DNA from: UBA1444 sp964521625
GTDB taxonomy: Bacteria > Bacillota > Negativicutes > UBA1444
NCBI GenBank assembly: GCA_964521625.1
Contig: CAZFSM010000001.1
Span: 186,001-250,000, forward strand
Direction of reading: 5' to 3'
DNA: 64,000 nt
In this document: piece by piece, positions 1-8,289 of the stretch
Position numbering within the stretch: position 1 is the stretch's first letter
Layout: the number at the start of each line of letters is the position of its first letter
Program-made: the position numbers and the translations under genes
The notes under the pieces: model-generated
The model's input: only the letters and a program-made list of their open reading frames with translations
Told to the model about the DNA's origin: nothing
The model's database searches: none

Positions 1-123
1 ATTTATGAAAGCCTGAAAGACAACCACAACCATTATGGCAAAACTGCCATGCAGCTGGGAATGAGCCGAACAACATTATGGCGCCGGATTAAGGCATGGG
101 AAGACGAAAAAAGAAACAAGTAA
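1..123 (+). CDS. C-terminal end of a Fis-type (probably sigma-54-dependent) transcriptional regulator, partial
   Basis: Frame 1 is open from the window edge to a TAA at 121-123 and encodes 40 residues. The segment YGKTAMQLGMSRTTLWRRIK is a Fis-type helix-turn-helix, the usual C-terminus of PrpR/NtrC-like enhancer-binding proteins. The AAA+ and sensor domains lie outside the window. A sigma-54-like promoter about 110 bp downstream, in front of the next operon, supports the family call and suggests that this protein activates that operon; this link is inference. Confidence 0.75.
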   Translation: MYESLKDNHNHYGKTAMQLGMSRTTLWRRIKAWEDEKRNK

Positions 124-182
124 TGAAACAGTGAAACGATTTTGGAACAAAATATGAACCGTTAGAAACCCGAGCGAGTTTT

Positions 183-198
183 GCATTTCTTGAAATGC
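183..198. promoter_or_regulatory. Perfect palindrome, candidate activator binding site
   Basis: GCATTTC-TT-GAAATGC is a perfect 7-2-7 inverted repeat about 37 bp upstream of the -24 element. Two TGAAAC repeats lie further up at 124-129 and 132-137. Position and symmetry fit an upstream activating sequence for the neighbouring regulator. No binding evidence is available. Confidence 0.45.
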
Positions 199-233
199 CC
201 GGCCTGCTTGGTTTTTTCATTATTCAGTCAGAT

Positions 234-249
234 TGGCATGATTTGTGCA
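234..249 (+). promoter_or_regulatory. Candidate sigma-54 (-24/-12) promoter
   Basis: TTGGCATGATTTGTGCA matches the consensus TTGGCACGnnnnTTGCA closely. The invariant GG (235-236) and GC (247-248) are exactly 12 bp apart, as sigma-54 requires. It sits between the Fis-type regulator and pdxA2 and would start transcription about 75 bp before the TTG start of pdxA2. Confidence 0.6.
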
Positions 250-332
250 CTACTTGCAATAGCAGAGTTGCATATATGGACCATCCGGGTATACCGTTTG
301 TTCCATGGATGCCAGGATGGGAGGAATATGAA

Positions 333-1316
333 TTGAAACCAATCTTGGGCATTACGTTGGGAGAGGCTGCCGGCATAGGACCGGAAATTGTGGCAAAATT
401 GTGTGCGCAAAATCGTTTGACTCCATACTGTAGGCCACTGCTCATCGGAGATGCAAGGGTCCTGGAACTGGGGAAAAAAATTGCAGGCGTCAATTTTCCG
501 GTAGCTATTGTTGAGAATGTATCAGCTATCGAGTGGAATGGTCCAATTTCTATTCTGGATCTAAAGAACTTCGATCCCACCGATTTGGAGATGGGAAAAC
601 TCAATGTAGAGTCCGGACGGGCGACCGGTGATACGTTGGTTGCGACCCTCCAACTGCTAAAGCAGGGTGACATCGCTGGCATGGTGTTCGCTCCGCTAAA
701 TAAGCAAGCTTTCATTTTAGGTGGCTACGACTATGAAGATGAACATGCATTGTTTCGGGATTTTTTCAAATGGGACAAACTTGCCGGTATAATGAATGTG
801 CTGGATACGCTGTGGACATTCCGCGTAACCTGCCATATACCGATCAGCGACGTGGCCGCCAGTTTAAATAAAAATAATATCCTGAGTGCTATTCAATTAG
901 CGGATAAAACGTTACGGCTTGCCGGATATGAACGGCCCCGAATTGGGGTAGCTGCTTTAAATCCTCATGCTGGCGAAGGCGGACTCTGCGGCAGGGAAGA
1001 AGTAGATATAATTATGCCGGCCATCGAAGCAGCACAGGATGCAGGAATTGAGGCGTTAGGACCATTTGCGGCGGATACCATCTTTATCGCTGCATTTAAG
1101 GGTGCCTATGATGCTGTGGTTACGATGTATCACGATCAAGGGCAGATCGCCACGAAATTGCACGGGTTTGAAAAAGGCGTCACTGTTGCGGCCGGGCTGC
1201 CTTATCCCATTACCACGCCAGAGCATGGGACTGCTTTTGATATTGCCGGAAAAGGGATGGCCAAGACGGAGGCCACGGAACTGGCAGTGATTCTGGCGGC
1301 GAAAATGGCAGGATAG
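333..1316 (+). CDS. pdxA2: PdxA family 4-phosphate dehydrogenase (PdxA2-like)
   Basis: The product is an NAD-dependent dehydrogenase/decarboxylase of the 4-hydroxythreonine-4-phosphate dehydrogenase family, about 327 residues. Visible family motifs include GITLGEAAGIGPEI at the N-terminus, the metal-ligand region NPHAGEGG and the late YHDQGQ and TTPEHGTAFDIAG segments. The frame is open from 195, but the TTG at 333 is preferred: GGGAGG ends 9 nt before it and the protein then begins right at the conserved strand. Lying with a Tct transporter and not with pyridoxine genes, it is more likely PdxA2, which acts on D-threonate or D-erythronate 4-phosphate, than true PdxA. The DUF1537 kinase usually paired with PdxA2 is not in the window. 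First gene of the putative sigma-54 operon. Confidence 0.85.
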   Translation: MKPILGITLGEAAGIGPEIVAKLCAQNRLTPYCRPLLIGDARVLELGKKIAGVNFPVAIVENVSAIEWNGPISILDLKNFDPTDLEMGKLNVESGRATGDTLVATLQLLKQGDIAGMVFAPLNKQAFILGGYDYEDEHALFRDFFKWDKLAGIMNVLDTLWTFRVTCHIPISDVAASLNKNNILSAIQLADKTLRLAGYERPRIGVAALNPHAGEGGLCGREEVDIIMPAIEAAQDAGIEALGPFAADTIFIAAFKGAYDAVVTMYHDQGQIATKLHGFEKGVTVAAGLPYPITTPEHGTAFDIAGKGMAKTEATELAVILAAKMAG

Positions 1317-1365
1317 CGACAGCAATAGCAGAAAAATCCATAAAAATTGCGAGGAGGATGGTTTT

Positions 1366-2370
1366 GTGAAAAAGATGGTCGGATTATTGGTTACGGGGGC
1401 TCTCATTACGACACTGCTCTCGGGCTGCGGCTCGAAACCGGCGGAGAAAAAAGATGCAGCGGCCCAAGCTTGGGTTCCGACGAGAGAAATCGAGTTTGTT
1501 GTGCCTTCGGCTCCTGGTGGCGGCAGCGACTTGAATGCAAGGGTTATCGCCGATTTCTCGCAAAAAAACAAACTTTCACCCAAGAGCTTTATGGTCGTGA
1601 ATAAACCGGGCGGATCCGGGGCAGTTTCTTTTTCGTATGTGTACGGAAAGAAAGGGGATCCACATGTTTGGATGGTTCTTCATTCCGGTCAGGTAATGAG
1701 CGCGATCGTTAACCAGTCCCCGGTAAAAGCAGACATGCTGACATACGTTGGAGTGGTTGGATTTGATGATCTGCTCCTGGGGGTAAATAAAGATGGTAAA
1801 TACAAAGATATTCAAAGCTTGATCAAGGATGCCAAAGAAAATCCTGACAAGGTGAAAATTGGTGGCTCACAGCGCGGCAACAGCGATCATCTTGCCTTTG
1901 AAATGCTGAACAAGTATGCAGGCACAAAAGCCACCTACGTTCAGTTCAACAGTTCAGGCGAAGTAATGGCTGCATTACTGGGTGGACATATTGATGTGGG
2001 CATCTTCAACCCCAGTGAATGTGACGGACAGGTAAAAGCTGAAAAAGTGATTCCGCTAGTCACTTATGCAAAACAAAGGATTCCGGGAAATTATAAGAAT
2101 GTGCCAACTTTTGGCGAGATCGGGTATAAAGGTATTCAGTTAACTGAAGTTCGGGCAATCTCAGGTCCGCCGGATATGCCTGCTGAAGCAGTGAAGTTTT
2201 ATGAAGATCTGTTGAAGAAGATCACAGACAGCGAGGAATGGAAGAAGAATTACATTGAAAAGAATTCCATGACTCCGGCCTATATGAATGCGGCTGATAC
2301 CAAGAAATACTTTAACGAACAGTCCGCACTGTATGAAAAAATGTTTAAAGAAGTAGGCTTTATTAAATAA
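1366..2370 (+). CDS. tctC: Tripartite tricarboxylate transporter substrate-binding lipoprotein (TctC family)
   Basis: A 334-residue Bug/TctC-type periplasmic receptor. The N-terminus is a lipoprotein signal with the lipobox LLSGC near residue 20. The segment EIEFVVPSAPGGGSDLNAR is the typical first strand and ligand loop of the family. The GTG start follows GAGGAGG by about 9 nt. It captures a carboxylate for the TctAB membrane proteins encoded just downstream. The substrate is unknown; the PdxA2 neighbour suggests a small acid sugar. Confidence 0.9.
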   Translation: MKKMVGLLVTGALITTLLSGCGSKPAEKKDAAAQAWVPTREIEFVVPSAPGGGSDLNARVIADFSQKNKLSPKSFMVVNKPGGSGAVSFSYVYGKKGDPHVWMVLHSGQVMSAIVNQSPVKADMLTYVGVVGFDDLLLGVNKDGKYKDIQSLIKDAKENPDKVKIGGSQRGNSDHLAFEMLNKYAGTKATYVQFNSSGEVMAALLGGHIDVGIFNPSECDGQVKAEKVIPLVTYAKQRIPGNYKNVPTFGEIGYKGIQLTEVRAISGPPDMPAEAVKFYEDLLKKITDSEEWKKNYIEKNSMTPAYMNAADTKKYFNEQSALYEKMFKEVGFIK

Positions 2371-2410
2371 CACCTGCGTTTAGAGGATTGGATACAGACA
2401 TCGCGTTATC

Positions 2411-2442
2411 GCAACGTGGCGGTCGAATGTCTGCCACGTTGC
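2411..2442 (+). terminator. Intercistronic hairpin between tctC and tctB
   Basis: GCAACGTGGC at 2411-2420 pairs perfectly with GCCACGTTGC at 2433-2442. No strong U-tract follows, so it may stabilise the tctC mRNA end or partly attenuate, giving more binding protein than membrane protein. That role is inference. Confidence 0.5.
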
Positions 2443-2529
2443 ATTTAGAATCTTGCAGCGAAGTAATCGCTTTGAGAACATGTTTAAGGAAACGTGAATA
2501 TATGATACTGGGTGATAGGAGGGATGGCG

Positions 2530-2955
2530 ATGAATGCTGATCGTGTGATAGCAACTGTTTGCGGCATAATCGGCGCATTTTGGGCGACTACCGGCTGGTT
2601 CTCTTATGGAATTTGGGTCAACAAAGGACCAGGTCCCGGTTTTTTGCCTGTAATCTTCGGTTGCTTGACAGTCATTTTGTGTATTGCCAGACTGCTAAGA
2701 AAAGATAATGACGCCGAACCTATAGACTTGAGGGCAATCGCTCCCATTGCCGCCATTATTGCCTGCGCCTTGGCTATTCATTTAATCGGGTTCTTGCCAG
2801 CGACATTTTTGCTTCTTTTCGTTTGGCTAGTTCACCAAGGGTCTTATTCCTTTAAATTTTCTTTATTTTTGTCAGCTTCCATTATCGTATCAATTTGGGG
2901 CGTTTTCGGGTATTGGTTGCAAGTGCCGTTCCCTCTCGGCCTGATTGATTTTTAG
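2530..2955 (+). CDS. tctB: Tripartite tricarboxylate transporter small membrane subunit (TctB family)
   Basis: A protein of about 141 residues with four predicted hydrophobic segments: residues 6-25, 35-55, 75-105 and a C-terminal helix. The motif NKGPGPGFLPVIFG is typical of TctB. The ATG at 2530 is chosen because AGGAGG ends 7 nt upstream; earlier in-frame starts overlap that site. It forms the membrane complex with TctA, whose gene follows after 15 nt. Confidence 0.8.
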   Translation: MNADRVIATVCGIIGAFWATTGWFSYGIWVNKGPGPGFLPVIFGCLTVILCIARLLRKDNDAEPIDLRAIAPIAAIIACALAIHLIGFLPATFLLLFVWLVHQGSYSFKFSLFLSASIIVSIWGVFGYWLQVPFPLGLIDF

Positions 2956-2970
2956 AAAGAAGGTAATTTG

Positions 2971-4473
2971 ATGGAAAACATATTTTATCACTTGCTTAAC
3001 GGCTTCGCCACGGCATTGTCAGCGCCTAACCTTTTTGCTGCGTTGGCCGGTGGACTTATGGGCCTGATTATCGGCGTCTTACCAGGCATTGGCTCTGTCA
3101 TGGGTGTCGCCCTGCTGCTGCCAATCACCTTTAAAATGGATCCCACCACTGCGATCATCATGCTTGCGGCGCTCTACTACTCGACGATGTACGCCGGAGC
3201 ATTCACGGCTATTTTGATAAATATTCCTGGTGATCCGCCAGCCTTAATGACAACCATCGACGGTTATCAGCTCACGCTGCAGGGCAAGGCGGGGAAAGCG
3301 TTGGCTGTTTCTAACTGGTCCTCGTTCGTGGCCGGTTTTATCGGCGTTGTTATCCTCACTTTCATGGGCCCCTTGCTGGCTGATATCGGCTTGGCCTTTG
3401 GTCCTGCGGAAATGACAGCGGTAATTCTGCTGGCATTGTCAGCTATCGCCTGGCTTTTGGGGGACGACCCGGTAAAAGGTTTACTGGCAACCTGCCTGGG
3501 CATCATGCTTGCCACCGTCGGTCTTGACCCAGCGGTCGGCAGGCCGCGGTTCGCCTTTGGTATTATTGAACTTCTAAATGGAATTGATTTCATTCCTTTG
3601 GTCATCGGCATGTTAGGCATGAATGAAATTATTGAAATGGCTCTCCAGAAAGGCGGCTACAAGTTTAAGACAACGGAAAAACTGTCAATACGAAGCAACT
3701 ATCTAAACTTTGCAGAAATGAAACAAATTTTCAGGCCCACCGTGATCGCCAGTGTTCTTGGCACATTTATCGGCTGCATACCAGGCGCCGGAACCAATAC
3801 CGCATCATTTCTGTGCTACGTCCTGGAAAAAAAGACCGGCAAAAACAGTGCAAACATGGGCAAAGGAGCGCTTGAGGGCGTCGCTGCTCCCGAGGCTGCC
3901 AATAATGCCGCGGCGGCAGGGGCTTTCGCTCCGCTGCTGGCGCTTGGAATCCCCAGTTCGGGCACAGTCACAGTTCTTCTCGGCGGCTTAATGATGTGGG
4001 GGATAACCCCCGGGCCACTGCTATTTACGGAACATCCGGATCTTGCCTGGGGATTAATTGCATCGATGTATGTAGGCAATGTTGTGTGCATGATCATCGC
4101 CGCCCTCAGCATTCCCTTCATGATACAAATGTTGCGGGTGCCGCCGGTCATATTGACGCCCATCATCATCGTCATTTGTATGGTGTCGGCCTTTGCTGCC
4201 AATAACAGCTTGTTCGATCTCTGGCTCATGATCATTTTCGGCATTGCCGGCTATTTCTTCACTCGTTACAAATACCCGATCGCTCCATTCATCATGGCTT
4301 TTATACTGACGCCCCGCTTGGAGATGTCAGCGCGGCAGGCCTTCGATATTTCCAATGGCGACCCGTCAATTTTTGTGCAAAAACCAATCGCTTTGGCATT
4401 TTTGACGTTCACTCTGATTCTCTTTCTGGCTCCAGTAATGCTGACTTTCTGTAAGGCGTGCCGAAAAAGATAA
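2971..4473 (+). CDS. tctA: Tripartite tricarboxylate transporter large membrane subunit (TctA family)
   Basis: A protein of about 500 residues, the usual TctA length, with around 10-12 hydrophobic segments. Family signatures are GVLPGIGSVMGVALLLPITF near residue 30 and NIPGDPPALMTTIDGYQL near residue 85. A second glycine-rich repeat, GCIPGAGTNTASF, follows near residue 270. GAAGG lies 7 nt before the ATG. It is the transport channel of the sodium- or proton-coupled, binding-protein-dependent carrier, and the last gene of the operon before a strong hairpin. Confidence 0.92.
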   Translation: MENIFYHLLNGFATALSAPNLFAALAGGLMGLIIGVLPGIGSVMGVALLLPITFKMDPTTAIIMLAALYYSTMYAGAFTAILINIPGDPPALMTTIDGYQLTLQGKAGKALAVSNWSSFVAGFIGVVILTFMGPLLADIGLAFGPAEMTAVILLALSAIAWLLGDDPVKGLLATCLGIMLATVGLDPAVGRPRFAFGIIELLNGIDFIPLVIGMLGMNEIIEMALQKGGYKFKTTEKLSIRSNYLNFAEMKQIFRPTVIASVLGTFIGCIPGAGTNTASFLCYVLEKKTGKNSANMGKGALEGVAAPEAANNAAAAGAFAPLLALGIPSSGTVTVLLGGLMMWGITPGPLLFTEHPDLAWGLIASMYVGNVVCMIIAALSIPFMIQMLRVPPVILTPIIIVICMVSAFAANNSLFDLWLMIIFGIAGYFFTRYKYPIAPFIMAFILTPRLEMSARQAFDISNGDPSIFVQKPIALAFLTFTLILFLAPVMLTFCKACRKR

Positions 4474-4540
4474 ACCAGTCGAAGTAACCATTGCTAAAGA
4501 ACACTTGCTCCATTGCTTCTAGCGCATAAGTCGTCACATC

Positions 4541-4595
4541 AGGATAGAGAAATGAGCACCACCCGTTCTAGGGGCGGTGCTCATTTCTCTATCCT
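4541..4595. terminator. Bidirectional terminator hairpin between convergent operons
   Basis: A 20-bp perfect stem (4541-4560 with 4576-4595) around a 15-nt loop lies between the stop of tctA and the converging isomerase gene. There is no long U-tract, but stem length and placement support termination in both directions. Confidence 0.75.
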
Positions 4596-4628
4596 GAATC
4601 AGCCGTAGTGCACATTTCTGATGTGATA

Positions 4629-5414
4629 TTAGAGTATGTACCCGAAATCAGCCAACCAGGATAACCCCGCTACGGTTCCGGCAGCTGGCACATATTCCAG
4701 TCCGACATGTCCGGCATATCCCACTTCGTCAATCGCGGCAAATACAAACCGGTAATTGATTTCGCCGGTTCCTGGCTCATGGCGACCGGGGGTGTCGGCG
4801 ATCTGGATGTGGCCGATTCTCGCCAGTTCCTTACGCAAGGTGCCCATGAGTTCGCCTTCCATTCGCTGCGCATGATAGATATCATACTGCAGTTTGACGT
4901 TCGGGCGATTCACCGTTTCAATAACATCAAAAACCTGGCAGGTGGTGCTCAGGGTAAAACCGGGCATATCCTTGGCGTTCAGCGGTTCCACCAAAAGGGT
5001 CAGAGAAGCTGCCGCCATTGCGTCAGCGGCAAACCGGAGATTTTCGATTAAGGTTGCCTGCTGTTCGGCTGCCGGTACATCCGCCAGTTTTTTTCCTACG
5101 AGGCAGTTCAGGCGCGGAGTGCCAAGAAGCTTCGCATATTCAACAGCCTTAGCTACACCGGTGCGGAATTCTTCTACGCGACGGGGATCGACGGCTACGC
5201 CGCGATCCCCGGTCGCCCAGTTTCCGGCAGGAAGGTTGAACAGGACAAGGGATAGGTTATTTTTATCTAGCAGGTCTTTGATTTCTTGGGCCGGATATTC
5301 GTAGGGGGACATGAATTCGACGGCTTTGAACCCAGCCTGGGCCGCTGCCGCAAACCGCTCCGTAAAAGGCACTTCGTTAAACATCATACTCAGGTTCGCT
5401 GAAAATTTTGGCAT
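4629..5414 (-). CDS. Hydroxypyruvate isomerase / 2-oxo-tetronate isomerase family protein
   Basis: A 261-residue TIM-barrel sugar-isomerase-like protein of the Hyi/OtnI group. It starts with MPKFSANLSMMF, then has FNLPAGNWATGDRG near residue 58, a metal-ligand glutamate in LLVEPLN near residue 140, and IGHIQIADTPGRHEPGTGEI near residue 205, all typical of the family. Hyi interconverts hydroxypyruvate and tartronate semialdehyde; OtnI isomerises 2-oxo-tetronate in acid-sugar pathways. A downstream position after transketolase, and pdxA2 across the terminator, favour an acid-sugar role. The exact substrate cannot be read from sequence. Confidence 0.82.
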   Translation of the reverse strand: MPKFSANLSMMFNEVPFTERFAAAAQAGFKAVEFMSPYEYPAQEIKDLLDKNNLSLVLFNLPAGNWATGDRGVAVDPRRVEEFRTGVAKAVEYAKLLGTPRLNCLVGKKLADVPAAEQQATLIENLRFAADAMAAASLTLLVEPLNAKDMPGFTLSTTCQVFDVIETVNRPNVKLQYDIYHAQRMEGELMGTLRKELARIGHIQIADTPGRHEPGTGEINYRFVFAAIDEVGYAGHVGLEYVPAAGTVAGLSWLADFGYIL

Positions 5415-5443
5415 ACATTATTCCTCCAATCGTGTGATGAATT

Positions 5444-6376
5444 TTATTTTTTCCGTGCAATCACTTTCTTGGCTGCGTTAACTATAGCAACCTTATCTAG
5501 TCCGTGTTTGCTCAGGATCGCCTCATAAGCTCCGGATTCGCCAAATACGTCGCGGATACCGAGTATTTCCTGCGGCAAAGGCATTTCTCCGGCCAGAACC
5601 TCAGCTACCGCTGAACCGAGCCCGCCGTAGATGCTATGTTCTTCCACCGTCACCAAAGCGCCGGTTTTTCGTCCGGACTCCAGAATCAGCGCCGCGTCGA
5701 TCGGTTTGACGGTATGCATGTCGATGACTTCGGCCTTGATTCCTTCTTGCGCCAAAAGATCAGCAGCTTCCAGAGATTTGGTAACCATGTAGCCGTTTGC
5801 AACAAGCGTTACATCAGTACCTTTCCGGAGCACAATTCCTTTGCCAATTTGATAGGCCGAATCAGCTTGATAAATCGCCGGAACTTCTGCGCGGCTGAGT
5901 CGAAGATAGACCGGGCCCTGCAGTTCGGCGGCGGCAAAAACTGCCTGCCGGGCCTGAAATTCGTCAGCTACCACGATAACCGTCATATTCGGCAAGGTTC
6001 GCATTATCGAGACGTCTTCCACTGATTGATGACTCGCGCCGTCGTAGGAGTCGGAAAACCCGCCATAAGCACCGGCCAGCTTTACATTAAGATGGTTGTA
6101 AGCTGCCAGGCTGCGGACCGGATCAGCCGCCCGCAATGCCAGCAGAAACGCAAACGTGTTCACGAAAGGGATTTTACCGCTTGCTGCAAGACCTGACGCT
6201 ATTCCCACCATATTGCCTTCAGCAATACCAATATTGAAAAAGCGCTCCGGGAATGCCTGCTTAAACAGAATCGATCGGCTGGAGCTGGCTACATCTGCAT
6301 CGAGCACCACTACATTGGGGTTGACCTTGCCCAATTCGACCAGTGCCTCGCCATAAGCTTCACGCATTGCTTTCAT
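5444..6376 (-). CDS. tktB: Transketolase C-terminal (pyrimidine/C) subunit
   Basis: A 310-residue protein with the transketolase pyrimidine-binding and C-terminal domains. EGNMVGIASGLAASGKIPF near residue 53 holds the conserved glutamate that activates thiamine diphosphate, and VTVEEHSIYGGLGSAVAE near residue 243 marks the C domain. It is half of a split transketolase, and its ATG overlaps the stop of the N-subunit gene (TAATG). With its partner it moves C2 ketol units between sugar phosphates. Confidence 0.9.
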   Translation of the reverse strand: MKAMREAYGEALVELGKVNPNVVVLDADVASSSRSILFKQAFPERFFNIGIAEGNMVGIASGLAASGKIPFVNTFAFLLALRAADPVRSLAAYNHLNVKLAGAYGGFSDSYDGASHQSVEDVSIMRTLPNMTVIVVADEFQARQAVFAAAELQGPVYLRLSRAEVPAIYQADSAYQIGKGIVLRKGTDVTLVANGYMVTKSLEAADLLAQEGIKAEVIDMHTVKPIDAALILESGRKTGALVTVEEHSIYGGLGSAVAEVLAGEMPLPQEILGIRDVFGESGAYEAILSKHGLDKVAIVNAAKKVIARKK

Positions 6377-7209
6377 TATTGTTTTCCTCCCAACTCCGCC
6401 ATGGCAATTGCATACTCCGCATCTTCTATCGCCTTGCCATGCCAGCTGTTCTTTCCTTCCATGAAGGAAACACCTTTACCCTTGACCGTATTGGCAATGA
6501 TAACTGTCGGTTTGCCATGCAGGCTTTTGGCCTGATCAATCGCCGCATCTAGTGCACGGACGTCATGACCGTCAACATGCAGGACATTCCAGCCGAAGAC
6601 TTCAAATTTCTGCCCGATATCTCCCATCGGCATGATTTCTTCGAGTGTTCCATCAAGCTGCACGCCATTGTTATCGACGATGGCAATAAGGCGGTCCAGC
6701 TGAAATTTTGCGGCAGCCATCGCCGCTTCCCAGTTCTGTCCTTCCTGTAATTCACCATCACCCAGAAGAACATAGGTGTAAAGATCCTGCTTGTCCAAAC
6801 GCGCAGCGAGACTCATTCCAATGCCGACAGAAAGCCCCAATCCAAGGGAACCGGTGGAAATATCGACTCCGGGCGTTCGTTTCATGTCAGGATGCCCCTG
6901 CAGTATACAGCCGAGTTGGCGAAGTTTTTTCAGTTCCGATTTTGGGAAATACCCCTTATCTGCCAACGTGGTGTACAACACTGGCGCGCAGTGCCCCTTC
7001 GATGCGATAAAGCGGTCACGGTCGCAATTGCAGGCATCTTGGCAGCTTGCATTCATCTGATTGTGATACAGGACAGCCATTATTTCCACAGCGGATAGCG
7101 ATCCGCCCGGATGCCCCGTTTTTACATTGTGAAGCATTTCAATGATGTCGATTCGCATTTGTTTGGCAATGTCTTTGAGTTGTTGCTCTTTGGCCGCGTC
7201 CATTGACAT
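6376..7209 (-). CDS. tktA: Transketolase N-terminal (thiamine diphosphate-binding) subunit
   Basis: A 277-residue protein carrying the diphosphate-binding half of transketolase. GHPGGSLSAVEIM near residue 33 and LLGDGELQEGQNWEA near residue 147, followed by IVDNNGVQLDG, form the GDG...N thiamine diphosphate/Mg motif. AGGAGG lies 8 nt before the ATG. Split transketolases are common in Bacillota and archaea and often serve dedicated sugar operons. Here the pair sits between an alcohol dehydrogenase and an isomerase gene. Confidence 0.92.
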   Translation of the reverse strand: MSMDAAKEQQLKDIAKQMRIDIIEMLHNVKTGHPGGSLSAVEIMAVLYHNQMNASCQDACNCDRDRFIASKGHCAPVLYTTLADKGYFPKSELKKLRQLGCILQGHPDMKRTPGVDISTGSLGLGLSVGIGMSLAARLDKQDLYTYVLLGDGELQEGQNWEAAMAAAKFQLDRLIAIVDNNGVQLDGTLEEIMPMGDIGQKFEVFGWNVLHVDGHDVRALDAAIDQAKSLHGKPTVIIANTVKGKGVSFMEGKNSWHGKAIEDAEYAIAMAELGGKQ

Positions 7210-7223
7210 GGTCCAATCCTCCT

Positions 7224-8264
7224 TTAATCGACTGGTGTCAGCACCAGTTTCATGCCTTCTTTATTTTCGAATTTGTGGAAAGCCTTTTCCCATTCGGTTA
7301 TCGGCATTATATCCGACACCAGTATCTTTGTATCCACAGTCCCAGCCGCAATCAGCTGGATTGCTTTTTCCCAGGAAGTCCAGGTTGAGCCGAGCGAGCC
7401 GGTAACTTTAAGCTCGCGGAAACAGATCTTTTCAAAGTCGATCTGGATCGGCTTGCCAAACAGGCCGATCTGGGTATATTGCCCCCCCTTGCGCGTCAAC
7501 AGAAGTCCATCATTGGCTGCGCGTGCAGCACCTGAACATTCGAGCGTTACGTCAGCACCCTTTCCGCAAGTGACTCGGTTGATCACTTCAAAAACGCTTT
7601 CTTTGGTAACATCTACGACGTAATCTGCACCGAGTTGTTTCGCCATTTCCAGTCTTTCCCGATCAATATCGGTGCCGCTGACAATGACAATCGCACCCGC
7701 CGATTTTGCCACCTGCAACGCTTGCAGGCCAATCGAGCCAGGGCCAATGACCAAAACGACGTCTCCGGTTACGACCGTCGTCAGCTCCAAAACCGCGTGA
7801 GTGACACAGGCCAGCGGCTCGCAAAGGGCGCCGGCAATAAAGTCGACATGGTCAGGCAGCCGATGCACCCTCTCCTGGGGTACTACCGTGAACTTGGTAA
7901 ATACGCCATTGTACCAGTAACCCAGCGTACGCCGCTGATTGCAGAGATTGTAGCGACCGGTGCGACAATGCATACACTCGCCACAGAAGCTAAACGCTGT
8001 TTCCGAGGTCACCCGGTCACCAATCTTCCATTGTGTGACCCCTTCGCCAACTGCCGCAACCACACCGCAGAACTCATGCCCGGTAACCACCGGCGGATTG
8101 AGGGGAATCCCGGCAATGTCATCATGGTAAATATGCAAATCAGAACCACAAATTCCAGCCGCTTTGATTTCGATCTTGATCTGTCCGGGGCCGGCGGTTG
8201 GTTCGGCAATATCTCTGATCTCCATATTTCCATCGCCCTTGGCATATTTGACTAAGCCTTTCAA
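7224..8264 (-). CDS. Zinc-dependent medium-chain alcohol/polyol dehydrogenase
   Basis: A 346-residue MDR dehydrogenase of the threonine/sorbitol dehydrogenase type. Catalytic zinc ligands are in GICGSDLHIYH and VVTGHEFCG; the structural zinc site is CGECMHCRTGRYNLC near residues 95-109. The NAD-binding fold has VLVIGPGSIGLQALQ near residue 170. The TTG-containing gap to tktA is only 14 nt. It probably oxidises a secondary alcohol of a polyol or hydroxy acid derivative. A related but distinct paralogue is encoded at 9608-10642. Confidence 0.85.
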   Translation of the reverse strand: MKGLVKYAKGDGNMEIRDIAEPTAGPGQIKIEIKAAGICGSDLHIYHDDIAGIPLNPPVVTGHEFCGVVAAVGEGVTQWKIGDRVTSETAFSFCGECMHCRTGRYNLCNQRRTLGYWYNGVFTKFTVVPQERVHRLPDHVDFIAGALCEPLACVTHAVLELTTVVTGDVVLVIGPGSIGLQALQVAKSAGAIVIVSGTDIDRERLEMAKQLGADYVVDVTKESVFEVINRVTCGKGADVTLECSGAARAANDGLLLTRKGGQYTQIGLFGKPIQIDFEKICFRELKVTGSLGSTWTSWEKAIQLIAAGTVDTKILVSDIMPITEWEKAFHKFENKEGMKLVLTPVD

Positions 8265-8289
8265 AGTATAAACCTCCTTATTGTAGCTA

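Noticed and set aside
195..332. N-terminal extension of the PdxA2-like protein from the ATG at 195
   Set aside because: The extension would be read through the palindrome and the sigma-54 promoter and has no family similarity. The TTG at 333 has a well-placed ribosome site.
4541..4595. Palindrome as an insertion-sequence end
   Set aside because: It has no transposase, no target duplication and no second copy nearby, and its position between two converging stops fits a terminator.
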